Below are positions 51,676-58,088 of a stretch of DNA of 58,088 bases, piece after piece. The notes beneath the pieces were generated by a model that worked only from the letters and a program-made list of their open reading frames with translations, searched no databases and was not told the DNA's origin. The translations under genes and the position numbers were made by a program. Source of the stretch: Streptomyces sp. SA15. GTDB lineage: Bacteria > Actinomycetota > Actinomycetes > Streptomycetales > Streptomycetaceae. Where the stretch lies: the NCBI RefSeq assembly GCF_002291145.1, contig NZ_NTGE01000088.1, forward strand, positions 1 through 58,088. The letters run 5' to 3'. Every line of letters begins with the position of its first letter. The stretch's first letter is position 1.

Positions 51676-53292
51676 TCAGTACTCGTTGCGGCGCCGGAGC
51701 CTGAAGGGCCGGCCATCCGGGTCGACGAGAAGGCGATGCAGAGGCGTGCAGAGCGTCTTGGCCGTAGGCGAAAGGCTCGGTGGGCGATAGGCGCGCAGGC
51801 GCCCGGGTGGCCTGGGGCCGCAGCAACCGTTGTCGTGCCAGGAGTCCAGTGCGGCCGCGCTCGCCGCGAAGGCGTCGAAGGCGTTCATGGGATCGCAGAG
51901 CGGGTCAGGCGCGTGCAGGGTCTGGGGTGCTTCCCTGTCCAGGTGCTCGCGCGAGAGCTCCAGGCGCAGATTCCTGGCGTAGCTGCGCGCGCCATCCCCG
52001 AGACCGCCGGGGTCGCGCGGCTCACGTGGGTCCGTGCTCTCGTCCAGGACGGCACAGGTGAGTTCGGAGTCGTGGGTCCAGGAGCGGAGGTTGATGTTGT
52101 CGGATCCGACCGAGGCCCACACGTCATCGATCACGCACGCCTTGGCGTGCACGTACACCGGTGTCCCGGCGTGGTTCTCCAGCCCGTACACCGCGACGCG
52201 CCCACCACCGGCGCGGCGCAGTCTGTCCAGAGCCGTGATCCGGCCGATCAGGTTGATCGGCAGTGTGAGCCGGCCGTCCTGTTCGGGGACGGAGGGGATG
52301 ACCGCGATCATGCGCAGACCGGAGTGGGCGATCAGCGCCTCGGCGAAGCATGCCACCACGTGCGGAGACCACAGGTACTGGTCCTCCAGGTAGATCAGGG
52401 CCCGGGCCCGCCGCAACGCCTTGCGGTAGCCGCGCGCGATACTGCGCTCACCGTCGGGGGCGAACTCGTAGCCGCGCAGCAGCCGGTTGGGGTAGGTGCG
52501 CAGGACCTGGACGGTGTGTGTACCGCAGGGCGGGGGGTCAGGTGCCTGGGGTGGCAGGGCGTCGGCACGTGTGTCCTCGTGGTGAGCGAGCTCCCGCAAG
52601 CGGACGAGCGGGCTGCGGGTGAGCGGCGCGGGGTCGTCCCAGCGTTCGCGGAAACCGGCCTCGATGTCACCGACGGCCGGTCCGCGTATCGCCAGCTGGA
52701 TGTCGTGCCACGGTGGATGCCGTCCGTACGCGGCGGCGATGGGCAGTGACTGCGGGTCGCCGCGGTGCGTCGCGTCGTCGTTGCGGTTGTGGCACAGGTC
52801 GATGCCGCCGACGAACGCGATGTCGAGCTCGGGGCGGTCGGAATACCGGAGGACGACGAGCTTCTGGTGGTGCGAGCCGCCGGGGCGCACCCGCATGTCG
52901 AGCAGGCACTCGCCGCCCGCCGCTTCGATCTCCTCGCCGAGGTGGCGGTTCTCGGCCTCACTGAACTGGAAGCGGTCCAGGTGGGAGCGCCAGACAAGCC
53001 CTTTGACGATCACACCACGCTCGGCCGCCTCGCGCAGAACGGTGCCGATTTCACTCCCGGGACCAGCGAGGCGCTCGTCGGGATCGCCCCTCCAGTCGGT
53101 GAACAGGAGCAGGTCTCCCGCGCGCTGCGCGCGGATAGCGCTGAGGAGTTCTGGGAAGTACGTCGCTCCGTGGATGAGCGGCCGCACCAGGTTTCCGTAC
53201 GACCAAGCCGCTCGATCCGATCGGCGGCTGTCCAGACGTGTCGCGCTGTTGCCGCGTTCGCCCGAGGTGAGCAGCCAGTTGGTGAGTTCCAC
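51676..53292 (-). CDS. Phospholipase D-like protein with two HKD motifs
   Basis: 538 residues from GTG (complement of 53290-53292), with GGAGG upstream. The first HKD motif is SHHQKLVVLRYSDRPELD and the second VHAKACVIDDVWASVGSDN, both complete, so the active site can form. DLLLFTDWRGDPDERL near the N terminus and YLEDQYLWSPHVV in the middle are typical of bacterial PLDs resembling cardiolipin synthases. No signal peptide or TM is seen, so it is probably a cytoplasmic phosphodiesterase acting on phospholipid. It is divergent from the AI-2E permease gene. Confidence 0.87.
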   Translation of the reverse strand: MELTNWLLTSGERGNSATRLDSRRSDRAAWSYGNLVRPLIHGATYFPELLSAIRAQRAGDLLLFTDWRGDPDERLAGPGSEIGTVLREAAERGVIVKGLVWRSHLDRFQFSEAENRHLGEEIEAAGGECLLDMRVRPGGSHHQKLVVLRYSDRPELDIAFVGGIDLCHNRNDDATHRGDPQSLPIAAAYGRHPPWHDIQLAIRGPAVGDIEAGFRERWDDPAPLTRSPLVRLRELAHHEDTRADALPPQAPDPPPCGTHTVQVLRTYPNRLLRGYEFAPDGERSIARGYRKALRRARALIYLEDQYLWSPHVVACFAEALIAHSGLRMIAVIPSVPEQDGRLTLPINLIGRITALDRLRRAGGGRVAVYGLENHAGTPVYVHAKACVIDDVWASVGSDNINLRSWTHDSELTCAVLDESTDPREPRDPGGLGDGARSYARNLRLELSREHLDREAPQTLHAPDPLCDPMNAFDAFAASAAALDSWHDNGCCGPRPPGRLRAYRPPSLSPTAKTLCTPLHRLLVDPDGRPFRLRRRNEY

Positions 53293-53398
53293 AGCCCAGG
53301 TCCTCCAGCCGACACACACGGGTACCCGGTTCTCGTCCTCTCATCCTCGCGCGTCGGCCGCAGGACCTTGATGACTTGGGTACCAATAGGGTGCCTCC

Positions 53399-54514
53399 GT
53401 GACTGCCACGTTGAGTTCCACGAAAGCCCGCGCCGCGCTCCGCACATCGGCGCGTGTCTCCGCGGAGTTGCTGCTGATATTGGTGATGCTCTCGGTCGCA
53501 CTGTGGGTTTTGGGCCGGATGTGGTCAGTGGTCTGGCCGCTCGTGGTCGGCCTGCTTCTGACCACACTGACCTGGCCCCTGGCTCGTTTCCTGCGTCGTC
53601 ACGGGTGGAAACCCGCCCTCGCCGCGTCGGTCGTGACCGTGCTGTTCCTCGTGGTCGGCATGGGCGTGGTGGCGCTGATCGCAGTGCCGGTGGCGTCCCA
53701 GTCCGGCGAGCTGGCCGACGGCGTGGTCGAAGGCGTCCAGAAGCTGCGCGAGTGGGCCGCCGGGCCGCCGTTGAACATTGGTGACGCCCAGATCACCAAG
53801 GCCTTCGACACCGCGGTGGCCCGCGCTCAGGACGGCCTCGGCAGCATGGTCACCGCTGTCGTCACGGGAGTGAGCACCGTGGTCAACGGCGTCGTCACTG
53901 CCGTCCTGGCGCTCTTCCTGATGTTCTTCTTCCTCAAGGACGGCCCGCGGTTCCTGCCGTGGCTTGCCCGTCAGCTGCCCGGTCGGCTCGCCACCCACGT
54001 CCCGACCGTGGCTGCGCGCGGCTGGGACACCCTGGGCGCGTTCGTGCGTTCTCAGGCGGCCGTCGGCCTGCTCGACGCCGTCCTGATCGGCCTGGGCCTG
54101 TGGATTCTGGGAGTACCGCTGGTGCTCCCGCTGGCGATGCTGACCTTTGTCTCCGCGTTCGTGCCGATCATTGGCGCCCTGTTCGCCGGTTTGGTCGCGG
54201 TTCTTATTGCGCTGGTGTCCAACGGCCTGATGGACGCGCTGATCGTGTTGGCCATCATCGTCGTGGTGCAGCAGCTCGAGGGCAACGTGTTCCAGCCCAT
54301 GATCCAAAGTCGTGGGCTTGGCCTCCATGCGGCCGTGGTCCTGCTGTCGGTGACGTTGGGCGCCAGTCTGGCCGGCATCGTGGGCAGCCTGCTCGCCGTA
54401 CCGATCGCCGCACTGATCGCGGTGGTCTGGAACTATGTGCGCGAGCAGCTCAGCGAGCCGTCACAGGAACCGGGGACCGAGGAGTCGAACACCGGCGCCG
54501 CCGTCCCGTCGTAG
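53399..54514 (+). CDS. AI-2E family (DUF20) permease
   Basis: 371 residues from GTG 53399. About eight TM segments are arranged as in the AI-2E/PerM family: two or three N-terminal helices, a soluble helical region (VVEGVQKLREWAAGPPLNIG), then a block with FLMFFFLKDGPRFLPWL and AFVPIIGALFAGLVAVLIAL. QLEGNVFQPMIQSRGLGLHA is the family signature. Members export quorum signals or act as ion antiporters; the substrate here is unknown. Confidence 0.88.
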   Translation: MTATLSSTKARAALRTSARVSAELLLILVMLSVALWVLGRMWSVVWPLVVGLLLTTLTWPLARFLRRHGWKPALAASVVTVLFLVVGMGVVALIAVPVASQSGELADGVVEGVQKLREWAAGPPLNIGDAQITKAFDTAVARAQDGLGSMVTAVVTGVSTVVNGVVTAVLALFLMFFFLKDGPRFLPWLARQLPGRLATHVPTVAARGWDTLGAFVRSQAAVGLLDAVLIGLGLWILGVPLVLPLAMLTFVSAFVPIIGALFAGLVAVLIALVSNGLMDALIVLAIIVVVQQLEGNVFQPMIQSRGLGLHAAVVLLSVTLGASLAGIVGSLLAVPIAALIAVVWNYVREQLSEPSQEPGTEESNTGAAVPS

Positions 54515-54788
54515 CAGGGGCCTGCGTTCGGCCACCCGGCCCGACGCTGCCGGATCGCCGCCCGCACGACGGTACTCGATGCCGCCTGTCCGGCCATCGC
54601 CGCCCGACTGCGCCAACTGACAGTGTGCTTCCTGCTCGTTGAACAGCGTGTCGCCATAGGGATCCACCCAGCCGAGCTTGCCCGAGCCGTGCCGGTCGAG
54701 CGTGCTCGGCGCCCTCGCCAACGCTCAGAGATCATTTGCCGGACAATTCGGTTGCCCCCAACGACCCGATGCGGGCTGAATACCGTTC

Positions 54789-55895
54789 ATGGCCGACATC
54801 CAGGGCTCATACGATGATCTGTTCACCGCCGTGCCCAGTGCGCTGGCCGCGTTGCTGGACGACGGAGACGTGGGCGCCTCGGTGGCGGTCTTCGTGGACG
54901 GCGAGCCGGTGGTGGACGTGTGGGGTGGGTTCGCCGACGCGGAGCGCACGGCCCCTTGGCAGCGGGACACGATCGTCAACGTCTGGTCCGTCACCAAGAC
55001 GATGACGGCGCTGTGCGCGCTGGTTCTGGCCGATCGTGGTGAGCTCGATCCGGACGCGCCGGTCGCCCGGTACTGGCCGGAGTTCACGGTGGCGGGCAAG
55101 GAGGGGGTGCTGGTGCGGCACCTGCTCGCGCACACCGCCGGACTGCCCGACTGGGACGGGCCGGTGGACGAGCTCTACGACTGGCCGACCGCCACGGCGC
55201 GGCTGGCCGCGCAGGCCCCGCAGTGGGAACCCGGCAGCGCCGCCGGATACCACTCGATCACCCAGGGCTTCCTCGTGGGCGAGGTCGTACGCCGGATCAC
55301 CGGCCGGAGCCTGGGCGAGTTCTTCGCCGAGGAAGTGGCGGGAACGCTGGGCGCGGACTTCCACATCGGGCTGCCCGCCGAGCACGACCACCGGGTGGCA
55401 CTCACGGTCCCACCCCCGTCCCGGGACGAGGACTACACCGCGAGCGCGCCCGGCAGCAACGCGAGCCCAGCTTCCGGGACCGGGATACGGGTCCGCGACG
55501 GCAACAGTGTGGCCTGGCGCCGCGCGCAGATCCCCGCGGCGAGCGGATTCGGCAATGCCCGCTCGGTCGGCCTCGTGCAGTCGGTGATGGCCTGCGGAGG
55601 AGCGGTGCGCGGGGTGCGGCTGCTGTCGCGGGCGGGCTGTGACCGTGCGTGGGAGGAGCAGTTCAGCGGTGAGGACCGCGTCCTGGGCATGCCGATGCGC
55701 TACGGCCTGGGCTACGGGCTGTTCGGCAGCGCCTACGGGTGGGGCGGCTGGGGCGGCTCGTTGGTCATGATCGAGCCCGACGCCCGGATGGCGGTGGCGT
55801 ACGTGACGAACCAGATGCGCGAACCCGCCGACGACAACCAGGGGCTGGAGGTCGTGATGGCCGCCTACGACGGGCTCAAGGGGCTGCGGGCCTGA
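54789..55895 (+). CDS. Beta-lactamase-like serine hydrolase (esterase EstB type)
   Basis: 368 residues from ATG 54789. The SxxK nucleophile motif is SVTKTMTAL (about residues 67-75), the YxN-equivalent is in AAGYHSITQGFLVGEV, and the C-terminal AYGWGGWGGSLVMIEPD replaces the KTG box. No signal peptide is present, so it is probably a cytoplasmic esterase or carboxylesterase of family VIII rather than an antibiotic-degrading enzyme. It is a single gene. Confidence 0.88.
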   Translation: MADIQGSYDDLFTAVPSALAALLDDGDVGASVAVFVDGEPVVDVWGGFADAERTAPWQRDTIVNVWSVTKTMTALCALVLADRGELDPDAPVARYWPEFTVAGKEGVLVRHLLAHTAGLPDWDGPVDELYDWPTATARLAAQAPQWEPGSAAGYHSITQGFLVGEVVRRITGRSLGEFFAEEVAGTLGADFHIGLPAEHDHRVALTVPPPSRDEDYTASAPGSNASPASGTGIRVRDGNSVAWRRAQIPAASGFGNARSVGLVQSVMACGGAVRGVRLLSRAGCDRAWEEQFSGEDRVLGMPMRYGLGYGLFGSAYGWGGWGGSLVMIEPDARMAVAYVTNQMREPADDNQGLEVVMAAYDGLKGLRA

Positions 55896-55902
55896 TCCGA
55901 AG

Positions 55903-55933
55903 CACGTGGCAGTCACGTGGCAGTCACGTGGCA
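55903..55933. repeat. Three helically phased CACGTGGCA repeats
   Basis: CACGTGGCAGT begins at 55903 and 55914, and CACGTGGCA at 55925, an exact 11-bp period. Each contains the palindrome CACGTG. The array lies 8-38 bases after the hydrolase stop. It could be a protein-binding array or a simple tandem expansion. Confidence 0.6.
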
Positions 55934-56036
55934 CCAGCGAACACGGCCGGCGGGACGGGGTCGAGCCGCCCGCGCACGCTGCACGCGCCGCCGACCGGCA
56001 CCGAGGTCCGGTCAGCAGCGCGTCGCAGGGTCGCAC

Positions 56037-56813
56037 TCAGGCCGAAGGCGCCCCCGTCAGCACTTCGACCCGCCCCGTGTCGAGCGAGTAGTACGCGCTG
56101 ACCACGGCCAGATCGCCCTTCTGCACGAGCGGAGCGAGGTCCTTGTTGGACCGCAGGTCCTCGGAGGTCTGCTTGATGTGGACGCGGGTCATGGCGTCGA
56201 CCGGGTCGGCGTGCTTCTCCTTGGAGATCACCTCGTACGCCGGGCGCAGGGCCTCGGCGATCGACTGCAGGTTGCCCGGCAGCGGCTTGTTGTCCTTCAG
56301 CGCCTTGTGCGCCGCCTTGATCGCGCCGCAGCGCTGGTGCCCGAGTACGACGATCAGCGGGGTCCCGGCCGTCAGGGGGCCGTACTCGGCGGAACCGACG
56401 ACCACCGGCGCGACCACCTGGCCGCCGGTGCGCATCACGAAGAGGTCGCCGATGCCGGTGTCGAAGAGGAGCTCCGGCGGCACCCGGGAGTCGATGCAGG
56501 AGAGGATCACGCCGTAGGGTTCCTGCTCCTCGGCGACGAACTGACGTCGCTTCGGGTCCCGGTCGGGGTGCTGAAGCGCTCCGCTCACCCACCGCTTGTT
56601 GCCCTCCATCAGCCGCGCGAAAGCCGACCAGGGGGAGTCCGGCCGTGCGCCCGCGGCCGGGGACGGGGAGGTGGAAGCCGCCGCTCCCGCCGCCGCCGGC
56701 TTCGGCGTCCCGGTGCTGTCCGACTTCGACGAACAGCCGGTGATCAGAGCTGCGGAGGCCGCAAGCCCTCCAGTGAGAAAGGCCCTGCGCTGTGGTCGCC
56801 CGACACTAGGCAT
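56037..56813 (-). CDS. Exported beta-class carbonic anhydrase (Tat lipoprotein)
   Basis: 258 residues from ATG at 56813 (AAGGA upstream). The N terminus has a twin-arginine signal (PQRRAFLTGGLAASAALITGC) ending in a lipobox Cys, then a Ser/Pro/Ala spacer. The catalytic domain has CIDSRVPPE (first zinc Cys, Asp-Arg dyad) and LGHQRCGA (zinc His and Cys). It catalyses CO2 hydration, here apparently on the outer face of the membrane. Folding before export fits a zinc enzyme. Most beta-class enzymes are cytoplasmic, so the location is noteworthy. Confidence 0.88.
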   Translation of the reverse strand: MPSVGRPQRRAFLTGGLAASAALITGCSSKSDSTGTPKPAAAGAAASTSPSPAAGARPDSPWSAFARLMEGNKRWVSGALQHPDRDPKRRQFVAEEQEPYGVILSCIDSRVPPELLFDTGIGDLFVMRTGGQVVAPVVVGSAEYGPLTAGTPLIVVLGHQRCGAIKAAHKALKDNKPLPGNLQSIAEALRPAYEVISKEKHADPVDAMTRVHIKQTSEDLRSNKDLAPLVQKGDLAVVSAYYSLDTGRVEVLTGAPSA

Positions 56814-57030
56814 TGATCCGTTCCTTCCAGCAGGTGAGCGGGGTGAAGCAGGTGATGTCACTGTGTCGGGAGGCCGGTTAACGTCCGTAAAGGGCTGATG
56901 CAGCGCGGGCTAAGCGCATGTCCAAAACACACGCTGTCATGGGGAGAAACCCCTGGGTCACGGCCGGATCGACACCTGAGTCATTCGCTGAATCGACAGC
57001 GGACGCGGTCATTCCCCGCCTACGCTCCCT

Positions 57031-57056
57031 CGCATGCTGCTGACGCATGCTGCTGA
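57031..57056 (+). repeat. 13-bp tandem duplication
   Basis: CGCATGCTGCTGA occurs twice in direct succession (57031-57043, 57044-57056). It lies just upstream of the gene relic at 57081-57440 and may mark the junction where its 5' part was lost. Confidence 0.6.
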
Positions 57057-57080
57057 GCCGAACGCTGCGGATGATCCTGG

Positions 57081-57440
57081 TGCTCGCTGTATCTGCGGAC
57101 CTTCGAGCGGTCCGACGACTACCGCGACCGTCTGCTGCGGGACGTGACCTCCGTCCACCTCGCGGTCACCGCACGCGACCTCGCCAACACCGTGCCCTTG
57201 TTGCGAGCCGGCGGGTTCGTCGTCAGGTCCCTGGCGGGCGACGGTGGTGGTGTGGTGGCGCACCGAGGTGGTACGACGCTCCGGTTCGACTCCGTACCGC
57301 GCGACCAAGTGGGGCTACGGCAGGTCGACTTCTCGCTCAGCCGGGCCGTGCCGCACGCTCTCGAGGAACGGATCGGCCGGTCGGCGCTCGTCGTCGGGCC
57401 TGGCACCCGTGCGGTGTGGACTTTCGGCGGCATGCAGTAG
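57081..57440 (+). pseudogene. C-terminal relic of a DUF5829-like protein
   Basis: From about 57081 the frame reads SLYLRTFERSDDYRDRLLRD, then TSVHLAVTARDLANTVPLLR and ends VVGPGTRAVWTFGGMQ. This looks like the last 115 residues of a larger actinobacterial protein, which I believe is DUF5829, a family related to two-domain VOC proteins. A TGA lies just upstream in frame and no SD precedes the only usable start (GTG 57141 region), so it is probably not expressed. Family assignment is from memory. Confidence 0.45.
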
Positions 57441-57454
57441 ACGACCGGCGTGCC

Positions 57455-57838
57455 TCAGCCTCCGCTGCCGTACGGCCTCGTCAAGATCTCCAGATTGTGG
57501 CCGTTCGGGTCGTCGAAGTAGGCGCCCCGGCCGCCGTCGTTGTGGTTGATCTCGCCGGGTCGGCGGTGGTACGGGTCCGCCCAGTAGGTCAGGCCGGCCT
57601 CCCGGATGCGGGCGAAGATCGTGTCGAAGTCGTCCTCGGAGACGAGGAACGCGTAGTGCTGCGGCGTGATGTCGCCGGGCGAGTCCAGGTAGTCGAGGGT
57701 CACGCCGTTCGGGATCTCGACCGGGGTGAAGGGGCCGTACTGCGGGCTCACCTTCAGCCCCAGGATGTCGGCCAGGAAGCGGGCCGAGGCGTGCTTGTCG
57801 TGTGCGGCGACGATGGTGTGGTTCAACTGAACGGTCAT
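57455..57838 (-). CDS. VOC-superfamily protein (glyoxalase/dioxygenase fold)
   Basis: 127 residues from ATG at 57838 with GAGGAGG upstream. One pair of beta-alpha-beta-beta-beta units: LNHTIVAAHDKHASARFLAD, LGLKV, then HYAFLVSEDDFDTIFARI and DPNGHNLEILTRPYG. The metal-ligand pattern His (LNHT), His (QHYAF) and Glu (NLEIL) is intact. Substrate unknown; small VOC proteins include bleomycin-type binding and fosfomycin-type transferases as well as lyases. Upstream, 57839-58088 holds no gene. Confidence 0.87.
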   Translation of the reverse strand: MTVQLNHTIVAAHDKHASARFLADILGLKVSPQYGPFTPVEIPNGVTLDYLDSPGDITPQHYAFLVSEDDFDTIFARIREAGLTYWADPYHRRPGEINHNDGGRGAYFDDPNGHNLEILTRPYGSGG

Positions 57839-57996
57839 CGCGGGCCTCCTCATGTCCAACGTACTCCGGCGTACTCCGGCGATCGGTTGAGGTGAGGCTT
57901 GCCATAGCAAACTCCGGCGGGGGGCAGCCGTACGGAGGCACGCTGAGGGCCCCGGCGGATGGTCGACACTGTTGGCGAATCCGGGGCCTGAACGTG

Positions 57997-58038
57997 ACGT
58001 CGGCCTTCATGACCCGTTGTGGTCGTGAAGGCCGACGT
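57997..58038. terminator. Hairpin near the right edge
   Basis: ACGTCGGCCTTCA (57997-58009) pairs perfectly with TGAAGGCCGACGT (58026-58038) over 16 bases. It probably terminates a gene beyond the right edge. The surrounding 250 bases (57839-58088) contain no convincing coding frame; a weak iron-box-like sequence (57888-57906) lies between this hairpin and the VOC gene. Confidence 0.6.
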
Positions 58039-58088
58039 TGTGTTTGGGGGAGGGTGTCGGTGTCGTTGCACGCCAGGAAGATCGACGG

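Noticed and set aside
57141..57440. Independent 99-residue gene from the GTG near 57141.
   Set aside because: The protein similarity clearly begins upstream, at about 57081, and no SD precedes the GTG, so a relic is more likely.
1..58088. CRISPR array, rRNA or tRNA genes.
   Set aside because: No regularly spaced identical repeats, conserved rRNA stretches or tRNA-like arms were recognised on reading both strands.

Overview
The window reads as chromosomal DNA of a Streptomyces or a very close relative. It is strongly GC-rich with G/C third codon positions. GTG and TTG starts and 4-base ATGA/GTGA overlaps are common. It carries actinobacterial marker genes: mycothiol S-conjugate amidase Mca, a DUF4307 protein, GTP-dependent PEP carboxykinase, a GlxA-type copper radical oxidase and pSAM2-like integrative-element genes. 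All identifications come from reading the sequence and from memory of the families; no search was run.

Layout, left to right. (1) 1-6.9 kb: the 5' end of an unidentified minus-strand gene, an AlaA-type aminotransferase, a small conserved protein, then a tight four-gene operon (2433-6866). That operon encodes a membrane-anchored binding-protein-like protein, a TelA-family protein, a lipoprotein fusing a substrate-binding domain to a von Willebrand A domain, and a one- or two-TM protein. It is a conserved-looking envelope system without an assigned role. (2) 7-12.9 kb: PEP carboxykinase, a hemolysin III-type membrane protein, a DHA2 drug exporter with its TetR regulator, and a Mut7-C RNase-like protein. 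(3) 12.9-19.6 kb: four translationally coupled minus-strand genes (processive GT2 synthase, ArnT/PMT-like GT, DPM1-GtrA GT, secreted copper radical oxidase) behind a sigma-E-like promoter; this is a candidate exopolysaccharide and glycan-oxidation system. (4) 19.7-26.7 kb: a thioredoxin-domain (DUF255) protein, a 179-bp palindromic MITE-like repeat, a large membrane-associated STAND NTPase with TPRs, and a Fic protein. (5) 26.7-37.8 kb: mostly core genes (mca, greA, DrrAB-type ABC exporter, ilvA, MarR, sigma-like protein, metB, msrA), plus a permease relic and a second, collapsed copy of the MITE termini.

(6) About 37.9-50.5 kb is accessory DNA. It starts with an AT-richer unknown HTH-containing gene, an HTH-TPR regulator and a HATPase protein. 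An actinomycete integrative and conjugative element (AICE) follows: GntR/KorSA-like repressor, tra-type FtsK translocase, small spread-like membrane protein, small zinc-ribbon protein, RepSA-like initiator and a large serine recombinase. A cutinase-like secreted esterase sits inside it. Both the initiator and the integrase appear frameshifted, so the element is either immobilised or mis-sequenced at two points.

(7) 50.9-58 kb: DUF4389 membrane protein, phospholipase D-like protein, AI-2E family permease, beta-lactamase-like serine hydrolase, an exported beta-carbonic anhydrase, a VOC protein and several gene relics. No tRNA, rRNA or CRISPR array was recognised.
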